DNA from: Aquabacter sp. L1I39
GTDB lineage: Bacteria > Pseudomonadota > Alphaproteobacteria > Rhizobiales > Xanthobacteraceae
Reading direction: 5' to 3'
Assembly (NCBI RefSeq): GCF_017742835.1
Contig: NZ_CP072392.1
Location: 3,805,695-3,869,694, forward strand
Length of the DNA: 64,000 bases
Shown: positions 32,977 through 43,882 of the stretch, piece by piece
Numbering within the stretch: the stretch's first letter is position 1
How the letters are laid out: the number at the start of each line of letters is the position of its first letter
Translations under genes and position numbers: made by a program
The notes under the pieces: generated by a model
Databases searched by the model: none
What the model saw: only the letters and a program-made list of their open reading frames with translations
What the model was told of the DNA's origin: nothing

Positions 32977-34377
32977 TTACCTCTCCGGAGCAGGGCCGGC
33001 GACGGCGCGCAGGAGCGGGGCGATCTTCACCATGCCCTCCTCATATTCGGCCGCGGGATCGGAATCGGCGACGATGCCGCCCCCCGCTTGCGCCATCACC
33101 GTGTCGCCAACCCGCACCAGCGTGCGGATGACGATGGAGGAATCCATCGCCCCATCGAAGCCGATCCAGGCGATGGCGCCGCAATAGACGCCGCGCGGGG
33201 CGGGTTCCAACTCGTGGATGATTTCCATGGCGCGGATTTTCGGGGCGCCCGTGATGGAGCCGCCGGGGAAGGTGGCGCGCAGCAGGTCCACCGGTCCCAG
33301 ACCCTCCCGCAGCCGCGCGCGAACCACCGAGACCAGATGGTGGACGGAAGCGAAAGTCTCCAGCCCGTTCAACACCGGAACCGTCACGCTACCCAGCTCC
33401 GCCACGCGCCCCAGGTCGTTGCGCATGAGGTCGACGATCATGAGGTTTTCGGCCCGGTCTTTGGCGCTGGCGGATAGCTCGGCGGCCAGCGTTGCATCCT
33501 GCGCAGGATCAAGATGGCGCGGGCGGGTGCCCTTGATGGGACGGGTTTCCACCCAGCGGTCTGCGGCGAGGCTGAGAAAGCGCTCCGGGGAGGCGCTCGC
33601 CACCGCCATGGCGCGGCCGCAGGTGAGCAGAGCCGCGAACGGCGCCGGCGAGAGGGCGCGCAGGCGCGCATAGAGCCCCCGGTCGCCCAGGTCCGGCGGC
33701 ATGCGGGCAGTGAAACGCTGGGTGATATTGGCCTGGAAGATGTCGCCGGCGCGGATATAGGCGATGGTGCGCGCGATCCGCTCCTCCACCTCCGTCCGGT
33801 CGAGATCCGGCTGCCAGGCACTCTGCGGCGTCCAGTCTGGCGTGCGCGGCGTCTCGTTCACGCCGGAGAGGCGATGCAGGAAGCCGTGGGCGCGCATCGC
33901 CGCCCTGCGGGCGCGGGCGCCGGAGTCGACTTCCGGCGCGCCGCTGGAGATCACATAGGCCTTCTCCTCCTGATGGTCGAAGGCAATGACGGTGTCATAA
34001 AGCCCCATGACCATTTCCGGCTGACCGGGGCCAAGGAGACGTGGCACCGGCAGGCGCTCCAGATGGCGCCCAAGTTCATAGCCGAGAAAGCCCACGGCGC
34101 CGGTGCGGAAGGGCACAGGGCAGGGGCCGTCGGCATCCGGGACCCTCGCCAGTTCCCGCTCCAGCACCGTGAAGGGGTCCCCGGGCACCGGCTCTCCATC
34201 CACCATAACGCCGTGGCTGGTGGCGACGATCAGCCGATAAGGCTCTGCTGCGATGTAGGAATACCGCCCGCGCGGTCCGTCCGGAGCGCAGCTCTGAAGC
34301 AGGGCCGCGACGGGCTCATCCGCGAAGGCCTCGAAGGCGGCGGCAGGATCGGTGTAGGAGATGGGAACGACGCGCAC
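32977..34377 (-). CDS. pabB: Aminodeoxychorismate synthase component I
   Basis: A 466-residue chorismate-utilising enzyme. The C-terminal catalytic domain carries ETRPIKGTRPRHLDP; the Lys in PIKGT is the mark of PabB, whereas anthranilate synthase has Ala. Further landmarks are KDRAENLMIVDLMRNDLGRV and PGGSITGAPKIRAMEIIHELE. Start is GTG 34377 (RVVPISYTD...), with GGGAAA upstream. It forms 4-amino-4-deoxychorismate with ammonia from a PabA partner. Followed by pabC after four bases. Confidence 0.93.
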   Translation of the reverse strand: MRVVPISYTDPAAAFEAFADEPVAALLQSCAPDGPRGRYSYIAAEPYRLIVATSHGVMVDGEPVPGDPFTVLERELARVPDADGPCPVPFRTGAVGFLGYELGRHLERLPVPRLLGPGQPEMVMGLYDTVIAFDHQEEKAYVISSGAPEVDSGARARRAAMRAHGFLHRLSGVNETPRTPDWTPQSAWQPDLDRTEVEERIARTIAYIRAGDIFQANITQRFTARMPPDLGDRGLYARLRALSPAPFAALLTCGRAMAVASASPERFLSLAADRWVETRPIKGTRPRHLDPAQDATLAAELSASAKDRAENLMIVDLMRNDLGRVAELGSVTVPVLNGLETFASVHHLVSVVRARLREGLGPVDLLRATFPGGSITGAPKIRAMEIIHELEPAPRGVYCGAIAWIGFDGAMDSSIVIRTLVRVGDTVMAQAGGGIVADSDPAAEYEEGMVKIAPLLRAVAGPAPER

Positions 34378-34544
34378 GTGTCAAACTTTTTCCCGGGAAG
34401 CACACACGGTTCTAAGATGCCGGAGGGTGCGGGGGAAGCGGTTTCCGCGTGCACTGGGCCGTGGTGCGTCCACCTTCCAAACGCCCTGCGGCATCGGCAT
34501 GAAACCGGCTAAAGCCCTGCGCCAGTGACAGGTTCAGTGCGCGT

Positions 34545-35357
34545 GTGCCCGATGCTAGTTTGCCCGCCGTCGCAGCAGTTCGAGACCTCGCCTTGACCAT
34601 TGCTCAGCCGCCGATGCCCGGAGGCCCGGCCGGAATGGCGTCGCCGGCGCCCCGTGGTACCCTTGGGTGGTTTGCCCACGGAGCGCGGTGTGCCGTTTCG
34701 GTGCCCGGTTTTGTGCTGTTCGCCGGCTATATCGGCTATGGGGGCCTCCTGCACGGGGTGGGCTTTCCCTTTGTCGCGGGTGTCCTGTCCACCTTCTTCA
34801 TCTGGGCGCTGCCCGGCCAGGTCATCATGGTCGGCGGGCTTGTGAGCGGGACGGCGCTCCCTGCCATCGCGCTGGCGGTGGCGCTCTCCTCCATTCGCCT
34901 CCTGCCCATGGTGGTGTCCATCGCGCCGCTCATGCGCGGCCCGCGGCGCAGCCTGTGGAAGGACCTGGTGTGCGCCCATTTCGTCGCCATGACGGTGTGG
35001 GTGGAAGGGCAGAGGCTCCTGCCCCACGTTCCCATGAATGGCCGCCCCCCGTTCGTGCTCGGCTTCGGGCTGATGTTGCTGGTCTTCAGCATGACCGGCA
35101 CGGCGGCCGGCTTCCTTCTCGCAGGCGAGTTGCCGGCCTCGATGGGGGCGGGGCTGCTCTTCATGACGCCCATGTCCTTCACTCTGCTGCTGATTCGCGG
35201 CGCTCGGGACACCACCGACTGGCTGGCTTTGGCGTTCGGCACGCTCACCGCGCCCTTTGTGGTGGGGATGAGTGGCGGGGCGGATCTCATGATCACCGGC
35301 TTCGGCGGCGGCACGGCGGCCTATCTTGTGGGGCGCTGGTGGAGGCGTCGGCGGTGA
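34545..35357 (+). CDS. azlC: AzlC-family branched-chain amino acid exporter large subunit
   Basis: A membrane protein with about 7-8 hydrophobic segments and the AzlC core, e.g. GVLSTFFIWALPGQVIMVGG and LSSIRLLPMVVSIAPLMRGPRR. Paired with AzlD it exports branched-chain amino acids or their analogues. The start is unsure: GTG 34545 gives 270 residues, ATG 34614 gives 247 and removes a non-conserved N-terminus. The stop overlaps azlD as GTGA. Divergent from pabB by about 170 bases. Confidence 0.85.
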   Translation: MPDASLPAVAAVRDLALTIAQPPMPGGPAGMASPAPRGTLGWFAHGARCAVSVPGFVLFAGYIGYGGLLHGVGFPFVAGVLSTFFIWALPGQVIMVGGLVSGTALPAIALAVALSSIRLLPMVVSIAPLMRGPRRSLWKDLVCAHFVAMTVWVEGQRLLPHVPMNGRPPFVLGFGLMLLVFSMTGTAAGFLLAGELPASMGAGLLFMTPMSFTLLLIRGARDTTDWLALAFGTLTAPFVVGMSGGADLMITGFGGGTAAYLVGRWWRRRR

Positions 35358-35704
35358 GCTACCCCTTCAGCAGCGAATGGACCGCCATCTTCGTGATGCT
35401 CCTGGTGGGCTTCCTGCCGACCGAAATCTGGCGCTCGCTGGCCGTGATCGCCGGCCGCCGGGTGCAGGAGGGCAGCGAGATCTTCATCTGGGTGAAGGCG
35501 GTGGCGAGCGCCCTGCTTGCGGCGGTGATCGCACGCCTCATCCTCATGCCCACCGGCGCCCTGGCCGATATTCCACTGGCGCTGCGGCTTGGGTGTGTCG
35601 TTGCCGGCATCGCCGGCTTCCTTGCCTTTCGCCGTTCCATCCTGGCCGGCGTGCTGGCGGGGGAAGCGGTTCTCATCGGCGGGGCCATCTGGCTGGCGTA
35701 CTGA
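35354..35704 (+). CDS. azlD: AzlD-family small subunit of branched-chain amino acid exporter
   Basis: A 116-residue protein with four hydrophobic segments, LPTEIWRSLAVIAGRR near the N-terminus and a C-terminal GEAVLIGGAIWLAY. Starts at GTG 35354, overlapping the azlC stop by four bases. The size and pairing are typical of AzlD. Confidence 0.88.
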   Translation: MSYPFSSEWTAIFVMLLVGFLPTEIWRSLAVIAGRRVQEGSEIFIWVKAVASALLAAVIARLILMPTGALADIPLALRLGCVVAGIAGFLAFRRSILAGVLAGEAVLIGGAIWLAY

Positions 35705-36250
35705 GCCCGTCGCTGCTCCGTCGCCATCGTCATTAAATGGGGGCGCCCTCTACCGCTTTGCAAGTGGCGGATTCACCCACCGGCGGCATCCCGTGTCGAT
35801 TCTGTCTGGTCGGATCCAGTCCAGGCCCGCGAAGGGGCTCTCCCCTTTCAAAGTACGCTCTCTCCTTTCCTCCCGCCCCCGCGAGCCAAGGCGGGAGGTG
35901 TGGTCCCGCGCACCGGGCCCGCCTCGGCTTCACGGCGTCCCGCGACCTCCGCACGGCCCTGCCCTCTGAGGCGGAAGGGGGACATCGGCAGGTCCAGCGC
36001 GATCTTCATGCTTGACAGCGGGTAACAATAAAAATCATGTAATCTCATGTGGCGACGACAAAAAAGATGCCGCAACGTCATTTAATTTTAGTTCTAAGAC
36101 TCAAAAATTACATATGAAATGCATGACGTCGGGTCATTCCGCAAAGGAATATACTTGATGTTGTGTTTGGCATCGTGTGTATGCGTCGACGCATCAAATA
36201 GGCCGCCAAAGAAAAACAAGAACTGGCACATTGGGAAGGAAGCGTAATCG
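35705..36250. other. 546-base gene-free stretch before tctB
   Basis: The left half is GC-rich without a believable gene. From about 36010 the sequence becomes AT-rich and looks like a regulatory leader: TTGACA at 36012-36017, inverted repeats ATGAC-N5-GTCAT (36123-36137) and ATTCC-N5-GGAAT (36136-36150), and a 14-bp perfect palindrome (36181-36194). It probably contains the tctBA promoter. Confidence 0.55.
36181..36194. promoter_or_regulatory. 14-bp perfect palindrome upstream of tctBA
   Basis: ATGCGTCGACGCAT, 56 bases before the tctB start and within the AT-rich leader. Likely an operator; the regulator is not encoded nearby. Confidence 0.5.
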
Positions 36251-36796
36251 ATGTCGACCCCAATCATTGGGCCGAAGGACGGGAAGGGACCTGCGGGCGC
36301 AGAGCATTCCGATCCTCGTACGGAGGCCGTCGTCCGGCATTTTCTCACCTGGCGAGATCTCTACGGTGGGGTGCTCCTGCTTCTGCTGGGCATTGGCGCC
36401 GTGGTTGAAGGGCTCTCCCACCAGGTGGGTAACCTGTTCCGCATGGGCACCGGCTATTTCCCCATCATCCTGGGCGTCACCCTTGGTTGCATTGGCGCAG
36501 CCATTGCCATCGGGACGCTCATGAAGGGCGGAGGAACCACCCAGTTGGAGCCGGGCGAGCATTTCCATCTGCCGGATGTGCGCGGCTTCGTCGCCATCGT
36601 GGGTGGCATCCTGGCCTTTATCGGCCTCGCGGAATTCGTCGGCTTCGCACCGGCGACGTTTGCGCTGGTGTTCATCTCCGCCATGGGCGACCGCACCATG
36701 ACGCTCAAGGCGGCCCTGGTTCTCGCCAGTGTCATGACTGGCGTGCTGATCGGGCTGTTCTGGTACGCCCTCCAGATCCCGCTCAAGCTGTGGTGA
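36251..36796 (+). CDS. tctB: Tripartite tricarboxylate transporter small permease subunit
   Basis: A 181-residue membrane protein with four hydrophobic helices of the TctB family (LLLGIGAVVEGLSHQVGNL, then MGTGYFPIILGVTL, the usual conserved segment). AAGGAAG precedes ATG 36251. It forms the permease with TctA, ten bases downstream. Confidence 0.9.
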   Translation: MSTPIIGPKDGKGPAGAEHSDPRTEAVVRHFLTWRDLYGGVLLLLLGIGAVVEGLSHQVGNLFRMGTGYFPIILGVTLGCIGAAIAIGTLMKGGGTTQLEPGEHFHLPDVRGFVAIVGGILAFIGLAEFVGFAPATFALVFISAMGDRTMTLKAALVLASVMTGVLIGLFWYALQIPLKLW

Positions 36797-36806
36797 GGGG
36801 CGCGCA

Positions 36807-38348
36807 ATGATCACCGCTCTGACCGACCTCTATCATGGCTTCGGCGTCGCGCTTCAGCCGGAAAACCTGCTCTGGTGCTTTGTCGGCGTGCTGTTTGGCA
36901 ACGTGGTCGGCGTGCTGCCGGGCATGGGCGTCATGGCCGCTATTTCGGTGCTCCTGCCGCTGACCTTCGCGATGAAGCCAGTGGCCGCCATCCTTATGCT
37001 GGCGGGCATCTACTATGGCGCCCAGTATGGCGGGGCCATCTGCTCCATCCTGCTGAACCTGCCGTGCCATCCTCCCCACGCTGTCACCTGTCTTGACGGC
37101 TACCCGCTGACGAAACAGGGGCGGGGCGGCGTGGCCTTGGGCGTGACGATGATCTCGTCCTTCGTGGGCGCATCGTTCGGCATCATCGAGATGATCTTCT
37201 TCGCTCCGTTCCTGGTGACCGTGGCGCTGAAATTCGGGCCGGCTGACATCTGCTCACTGATGCTGCTGGGCCTCTTGGCCGGCGCGACTCTCGCCAAGAG
37301 CTCGCCCCTGAAGGGCGTCGCCATGACAGTGTTGGGCCTGCTGCTGGGCATTGCCGGCACCGATGTGAACACCGGCGAGCCGCGTTTCACCTTCGGCATC
37401 ACCGAAATGATGGACGGCATCGAGATCGTGGCGCTGGCGCTCGGCATCTTCGGCGTCGCCGAGTTCCTGAAGAGCGTGAACCGCGTGGCCAAGGTCTCCA
37501 CCCGGGACAGCAAGATCAGCCTCTCGGACATGCGGCCCACCAGGGCGGACATGAAGCTCGCCTTTCCCGCCATGATTCGCGGCACCCTCATCGGCGCCCT
37601 GTGCTCCCTCATTCCCGGCACCGGGCCGACCATCGCCTCCTTCGTCTCCTATTCCACCGAGAAGAAGATCTCTAAGACGCCGCACCGCTTCGGAAATGGC
37701 GCCATTGAGGGCGTTGCCTGCCCCGAGGCTTCCACCCACTCCGCGGTGCAAGGCGACTTCATCCCGACCATGAGCCTTGGCATTCCCGGCGATGCGGTCA
37801 TGGCGCTGATCCTCGGCGCCCTGATCATCCAGGGCATCACGCCGGGGCCGCAGCTCATTTCCGATCACCCGGACATCTTCTGGGGCCTCGTCGCCAGTTT
37901 CTGGATCGGCAACATCCTCCTGGTGATCCTGAACGTGCCCATGATCGGCATCTGGGTGAAGCTGCTCTCCATCCCGTACAAATATCTCTATCCCAGCGCG
38001 CTCTTCTTCATCTGCATCGGCGTCTACAGCGCCAATAACGATCTGTTCGCGGTGGTCGAGACCCTTGTCATCGGCCTGGGCGGCTATGTCCTGCTCCAGC
38101 TCGGATTTCATCCCGCGCCGATCATGCTCGGCTTCGTGCTTGGACCGCGCTTCGAAGAGACGTTCCGGCGGGCCATGCTGATCTCGCGGGGCGATCTGAT
38201 GACGTTCGTTGAACGCCCCATCAGCGCCACCTTCCTCATGCTCGCTGTGATCCTGATCGCGGCGCAGGTGTATTTCCGCCTGCGCAAAGGCCAGCGGCCC
38301 CTGCTCACGTCGCCCCAGCCGCCGGCCTATGGCGAGATGCTGGAATAG
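36807..38348 (+). CDS. tctA: Tripartite tricarboxylate transporter large permease subunit
   Basis: A 513-residue permease with about 11-12 helices. TctA landmarks are present: FGNVVGVLPGMGVMAAISVLLPLTF, YYGAQYGGAICSILLNLP, and the second repeat GALCSLIPGTGPTIASFVSY with PEASTHSAVQGDFIPTMSLGIPGD. It transports a carboxylate by the cation gradient, with a TctC receptor. No tctC follows; a strong terminator closes the unit. The receptor could be the TctC-like protein at 19477-20457 or another elsewhere. Confidence 0.93.
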   Translation: MITALTDLYHGFGVALQPENLLWCFVGVLFGNVVGVLPGMGVMAAISVLLPLTFAMKPVAAILMLAGIYYGAQYGGAICSILLNLPCHPPHAVTCLDGYPLTKQGRGGVALGVTMISSFVGASFGIIEMIFFAPFLVTVALKFGPADICSLMLLGLLAGATLAKSSPLKGVAMTVLGLLLGIAGTDVNTGEPRFTFGITEMMDGIEIVALALGIFGVAEFLKSVNRVAKVSTRDSKISLSDMRPTRADMKLAFPAMIRGTLIGALCSLIPGTGPTIASFVSYSTEKKISKTPHRFGNGAIEGVACPEASTHSAVQGDFIPTMSLGIPGDAVMALILGALIIQGITPGPQLISDHPDIFWGLVASFWIGNILLVILNVPMIGIWVKLLSIPYKYLYPSALFFICIGVYSANNDLFAVVETLVIGLGGYVLLQLGFHPAPIMLGFVLGPRFEETFRRAMLISRGDLMTFVERPISATFLMLAVILIAAQVYFRLRKGQRPLLTSPQPPAYGEMLE

Positions 38349-38375
38349 CGCGGGGGCATCTTCTCGCTGTTAAAG

Positions 38376-38413
38376 CGGCCCCGCTTCGGAGACGGAGCGG
38401 GGCCGTTCCTTTT
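38376..38413 (+). terminator. Rho-independent terminator of tctBA
   Basis: A perfect 10-bp stem CGGCCCCGCT / AGCGGGGCCG with a 10-base loop, followed by TTCCTTTTC. Confidence 0.85.
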
Positions 38414-38442
38414 CAATCCGTAAAGATCGGGCACCGCAAACG

Positions 38443-38468
38443 AAAAGGGGCGCCCCGAAAGGCGCCCC
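38443..38468 (-). terminator. Rho-independent terminator of glnBA
   Basis: On the minus strand an 8-bp stem GGGGCGCC / GGCGCCCC with a 6-base loop is followed by TTTTCGTTT, 31 bases after the glnA stop. Confidence 0.85.
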
Positions 38469-38499
38469 CGATTCCGGATGCTCGTCCGCTGCGGGACGA

Positions 38500-39909
<1,410 letters not shown>

Positions 39910-39956
39910 GTGGATCTGAGCCTTTCCTACAGATACATCTTATTGCTTGCAGAACC

Positions 39957-40376
<420 letters not shown>

Positions 40377-40511
40377 TCAATACAGGATGAGGAACGGCGT
40401 CCGGAACCAACTGTGCCCGGTTATACGCCAAATGTTTATTGTTTGGGCGAAATTTTCGCCGCGGGGACGGGCGTCCTTGTGCGCGATTTAGGCACATGCG
40501 GGGGTGTTGAA

Positions 40512-42014
40512 ATGAACGCGCTTCTGGACCCTGCCGAAATGGGACGGGCCGATGCCCTCGCCATCAAAAGCGGTATCGCGGGCACTGAACTGATGGAGCG
40601 GGCCGGGCGGGCCGTCGCCGATGTCGTGGCGCGTCGGGCCCTGTCGAGCCGGGTCCTGATCCTGTGCGGACCGGGCAATAATGGCGGAGACGGCTTCGTG
40701 GCGGCGCGGGTGCTGGCCCAGCGGGGCTATCGCGTGCGCGTGGCGCTGCTCGGTCACCGCGACGGGCTGAAGGGGGATGCGGCCTGGGCGGCGGAAGGCT
40801 GGAAAGGGGACGTCGAGGCGGCTGAGGTGGTGGATGTTGCCGCCTGTGACGTCATCGTCGATGCCTTGTTCGGCGCCGGCCTTGCACGCGATCTGGAGGG
40901 GGCGGCCCTCCAGGTGGTTCAGAAGATCGCGGCGAGCGGGCGGCCGGTCATCGCGGTGGACCTTCCGTCTGGCCTTGATGGTGCCACCGGTCAGATCCGG
41001 GGTGCGGCCGCGCGGGCCACTGAAACCGTCACCTTCTTTCGCCGGAAGCCTGGCCATCTGCTCATGCCCGGCCGCCTCCTGTGCGGGCCGGTACGGGTGG
41101 CGGACATTGGCATTCCAGACGCCGTACTGGAAGAGATCGCGCCGCTCACCTTTGTGAACGAGCCGGCCAGCTGGCTCGACACCTTTCCCGTGCCTCGCGC
41201 CGAGGGGCACAAATATGGGCGCGGCCATGGGGTGGTGGTGAGCGGTGGCGCCTGGACTGCAGGCGCCGCTCGGCTGTCCGCGCGCGGGACGCTGCGGGCC
41301 GGGGCGGGGCTCGTCACCATTGCCTGCCCTCGCGACGCCCGGGATGTACATGCTGCGTCCTATGCGGCCCTGATGGCGCGGCCCGTGGACACAGCGGCGG
41401 AATTGGATGGCCTGCTCGGCGATTCGCGGTTCAATGCAGTTCTGCTGGGGCCTGGGCTCGGTGTGGGGGACGGCACGCGCGAAAAGCTCGCCATCGCCGC
41501 GGCGCCTCACCGCTCCCTGGTTGTGGATGCCGATGCCATCACCAGCTTCGCGTCCGGGTCGGACACCCTCGCCGCTGTCCTCGCACGCGCGCGGGCAACG
41601 GTTCTGACGCCCCATGACGGGGAGTTTGCCCGCCTCTTCTCCAATGATGCCGATGTGAGCGGCCAGTCCTCGAAGCTTGTCCGCGCGCGTCGTGCGGCCC
41701 GGCGGGTGGGGGCGGTGCTGGTTCTGAAGGGGCCGGACACCGTGGTCGCCGCGCCGGATGGGCGTGCCGTCATCGCTGAGAACGCTCCGCCTTACCTTGC
41801 GACGGCAGGTGCGGGCGACGTGCTGGCGGGGTTCATCTGTGGGCTGCTCGCCCAAGGCATGCCTACATTTGAGGCGGCGAGCGCGGCGGTGTGGCTGCAC
41901 GGGGAGGCCGCGCAAGAAGCGGGGCCAGGGCTGATCGCGGATGACCTGCCGGAGGCTCTGCCCAAAGTCTATGCCCGCCTGTTCTCGCAACTGGCCCAGA
42001 CGTCAAGGCCGTGA
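40512..42014 (+). CDS. nnr: Bifunctional NAD(P)H-hydrate epimerase/dehydratase (Nnr)
   Basis: A 500-residue metabolite-repair enzyme. The N-terminal YjeF domain (1-210) epimerises damaged NAD(P)HX: LCGPGNNGGDGFVAARVLA, DALFGAGLARDLEG and AVDLPSGLDGATGQ are visible. The C-terminal ribokinase-like domain (about 225-490) is the ADP/ATP-dependent dehydratase, with VLTPHDGEFARLF, VLKGPDTVVAAPDG and TAGAGDVLAGFICGLLAQG. ATG 40512 is chosen; an ATG at 40365 would add an unconserved stretch overlapping the glnB promoter. Often next to glnB, as here (divergent). Confidence 0.93.
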   Translation: MNALLDPAEMGRADALAIKSGIAGTELMERAGRAVADVVARRALSSRVLILCGPGNNGGDGFVAARVLAQRGYRVRVALLGHRDGLKGDAAWAAEGWKGDVEAAEVVDVAACDVIVDALFGAGLARDLEGAALQVVQKIAASGRPVIAVDLPSGLDGATGQIRGAAARATETVTFFRRKPGHLLMPGRLLCGPVRVADIGIPDAVLEEIAPLTFVNEPASWLDTFPVPRAEGHKYGRGHGVVVSGGAWTAGAARLSARGTLRAGAGLVTIACPRDARDVHAASYAALMARPVDTAAELDGLLGDSRFNAVLLGPGLGVGDGTREKLAIAAAPHRSLVVDADAITSFASGSDTLAAVLARARATVLTPHDGEFARLFSNDADVSGQSSKLVRARRAARRVGAVLVLKGPDTVVAAPDGRAVIAENAPPYLATAGAGDVLAGFICGLLAQGMPTFEAASAAVWLHGEAAQEAGPGLIADDLPEALPKVYARLFSQLAQTSRP

Positions 42015-42064
42015 TCTTGAGATCGGTGCGGGTCGGCGCTCCGGCGCAGCACAAGTGCTATCAA

Positions 42065-42097
42065 TGACATGACGCGCGATATTCACGCGCCATGTCA
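42065..42097. repeat. Imperfect 12-bp inverted repeat between convergent genes
   Basis: TGACATGACGCG and CGCGCCATGTCA with a 9-base spacer, one mismatch. It lies between nnr and the convergent multicopper-oxidase-like gene and may serve as a terminator; there is no T-run. Confidence 0.5.
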
Positions 42098-42112
42098 GGT
42101 GCAATGTCAGTG

Positions 42113-43372
42113 TCACTTCACCTGATAGGACCTTGCAGCCATCAGGACGCCGTCGCCGGCCCGTTGGGCCAGGATCGGCCACTTGCCGGGCAGTGAGGCG
42201 ACCAGGGCCGCGCGGACCGTGGCCTTGGGCGGAACCGCAATGGCATCATGCCACCACGGCTTCCAGCCATCATCGACACCGTCGAGGATCCGGGCAGGGG
42301 TGCCGAAGAGCTGAACGGCCACCGGAACGTCATGGGGGTTTTCCAGCGCCAGGACCACGGTGGAGCCTTTCTCCACGGTGCCCAGACTCGGCAGGGTGTT
42401 CAGTTCGGCGGGGCCGCCCAGGCTCACCTGGTAGCGCGTGGCATTGTCCAGCGGGATGGTCGCGGGCAGGCCGTTGGAGGGCAGGGGGGCGGGTGCCGGA
42501 AGGTTTGCCGGCGCCCCCGTTGCCGTGCCGGGGCCCACAGGCACGAGGATGGCGAGCTGGACCGGCAGCTGGCTGGTCTCCACTTCCAGCACCACGGGGT
42601 TGGCGGTGCCCATGTCCACCGTGATGTCGAGACGCCCGCCCGGGGTGATCTGGGCCCGGCCGTCCTTCATCACGAAGGGCTCGGTGGGCTGGCCGTCCAC
42701 GGCCAGAACATAGCAGGGCGCCGCCGCCACCACATGCACCCGCAGGAAGTGCGGCGACGCGTTCATCAGCCGCACGCGCGAGCGTCCGCCGGCGGGCGAC
42801 TCGATGGTGGGGGAAACCGCACCATTCACTGTCAGCAGCGGCACCTTCATGGTGGGATCTGGCGAAAAGGATTGGATCACAAGGGCCTGATCCGCCGCGA
42901 AGGGAGACGGCTCGTTCTCTTCGACGATGAGCGCACCCACAAGGCCGCGGAGCATCTGCGCCGGGTCGAAGGCGCGATAGAAGAAGGAGCCGGCGTCGGG
43001 CGGAGCGAAGGAAATGTCCTTGCTGCCGGTGGGTGCCACCGCCTCGCCGGTAAAGCCCTGGATGCCAGCCACCGCATCGGCCGTACGCACGCCTGGAAAC
43101 ACCACCGACAATGGCGCCTTGAGTGTATTGTCCACCAACGCGGCGAGGGAGGCGCCGCGCTTCACCCGCAGGACCGGGCCCGGCAGAAGATTCTGGAACA
43201 GTTCAAGGGGCTTCGATCCGCCAAGCTCGATCCGCTCGACGCTGGCGGCCTTGAGGCGGACCGGGCCGGCTGCGGGTTGGGCCACGGCAAGGCGCGGCAA
43301 GGCCCCGCTCGCGATAAGCGCCGCTGCGCCGGCAAGAACCGAACGGCGAGAAGGATCCCAATACCGCAACAT
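42113..43372 (-). CDS. Multicopper oxidase-fold protein lacking the copper ligands, Tat-exported
   Basis: A 419-residue protein with a twin-arginine signal (DPSRRSVLAGAAALIASG, Arg9-Arg10, cleavage near AVAQ) and three cupredoxin domains in multicopper-oxidase order. The copper motifs are all replaced: the HWHG region reads SVVFPGVR, the WYHSH region reads SFFYRAF, the HPxHxHG region reads DVPVAVQLFG, and the C-terminal HCxxxH region reads KWPILAQRAGDGVLM. Surrounding residues still align, so this is a degenerate family member rather than a wrong call. It compares with FtsP/SufI, also copper-free. It cannot be a working oxidase; a structural or division-related periplasmic role is possible. 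ATG 43372. Confidence 0.8.
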   Translation of the reverse strand: MLRYWDPSRRSVLAGAAALIASGALPRLAVAQPAAGPVRLKAASVERIELGGSKPLELFQNLLPGPVLRVKRGASLAALVDNTLKAPLSVVFPGVRTADAVAGIQGFTGEAVAPTGSKDISFAPPDAGSFFYRAFDPAQMLRGLVGALIVEENEPSPFAADQALVIQSFSPDPTMKVPLLTVNGAVSPTIESPAGGRSRVRLMNASPHFLRVHVVAAAPCYVLAVDGQPTEPFVMKDGRAQITPGGRLDITVDMGTANPVVLEVETSQLPVQLAILVPVGPGTATGAPANLPAPAPLPSNGLPATIPLDNATRYQVSLGGPAELNTLPSLGTVEKGSTVVLALENPHDVPVAVQLFGTPARILDGVDDGWKPWWHDAIAVPPKATVRAALVASLPGKWPILAQRAGDGVLMAARSYQVK

Positions 43373-43705
43373 GAACGAACCCCCGGGGATGCGATGCCCA
43401 CGGCGGGACCATCCCTTTTCGCCGGACAAAGGGCAAGATGCATTTGCCCTTGCCAAGCCCGCGCTTGGCCATTGGCTGCGCGATTTCGTGCAAAAGGGCG
43501 AGAGGGCCGGGGACGGGCGCTTTTTCTTGCTGCACGCCGATTTCCCCATGATATAAGCGCCCGCTCGGTCGGTGCGCGATTCAAGGGATCACGCACCCGC
43601 TGAGCCGTGCCGGAAGCGTGGACCCGAGCGACAGCAGGCGTTCCCGCGGCAGGCGTTGGAGGCGATGGTCTCCGGCGATGCCGCAGGGTCGGTTTCGTAG
43701 AGGCC

Positions 43706-43790
43706 GCGGGCGTGGCGGAACTGGTAGACGCGCGGGATTTAGGTTCCCGTGACGAAAGTCGTGGGGGTTCGAAACCCTCCGCCCGCACCA
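43706..43790 (+). tRNA. tRNA-Leu (TAG)
   Basis: An 85-base class II tRNA with long variable arm and encoded CCA. The acceptor stem GCGGGCG pairs with CGCCCGC; anticodon TAG at 43740-43742 in a TTTAGGT loop. It lies 92 bases before tig. Confidence 0.96.
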
Positions 43791-43882
43791 TGCCGTCGCA
43801 GCGGAACGATGCCCCTTCCGGTGGAAGCGACCCTTTTACGAAAAGAGCCGCCCCGAGGCGGACAGTGAACGAAGGCAAGACG

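Noticed and set aside
36012..36045. Sigma-70 promoter TTGACA...TAATCT before tctB
   Set aside because: The spacer would be 22 bases, too long for a standard promoter; only the -35-like word was noted.
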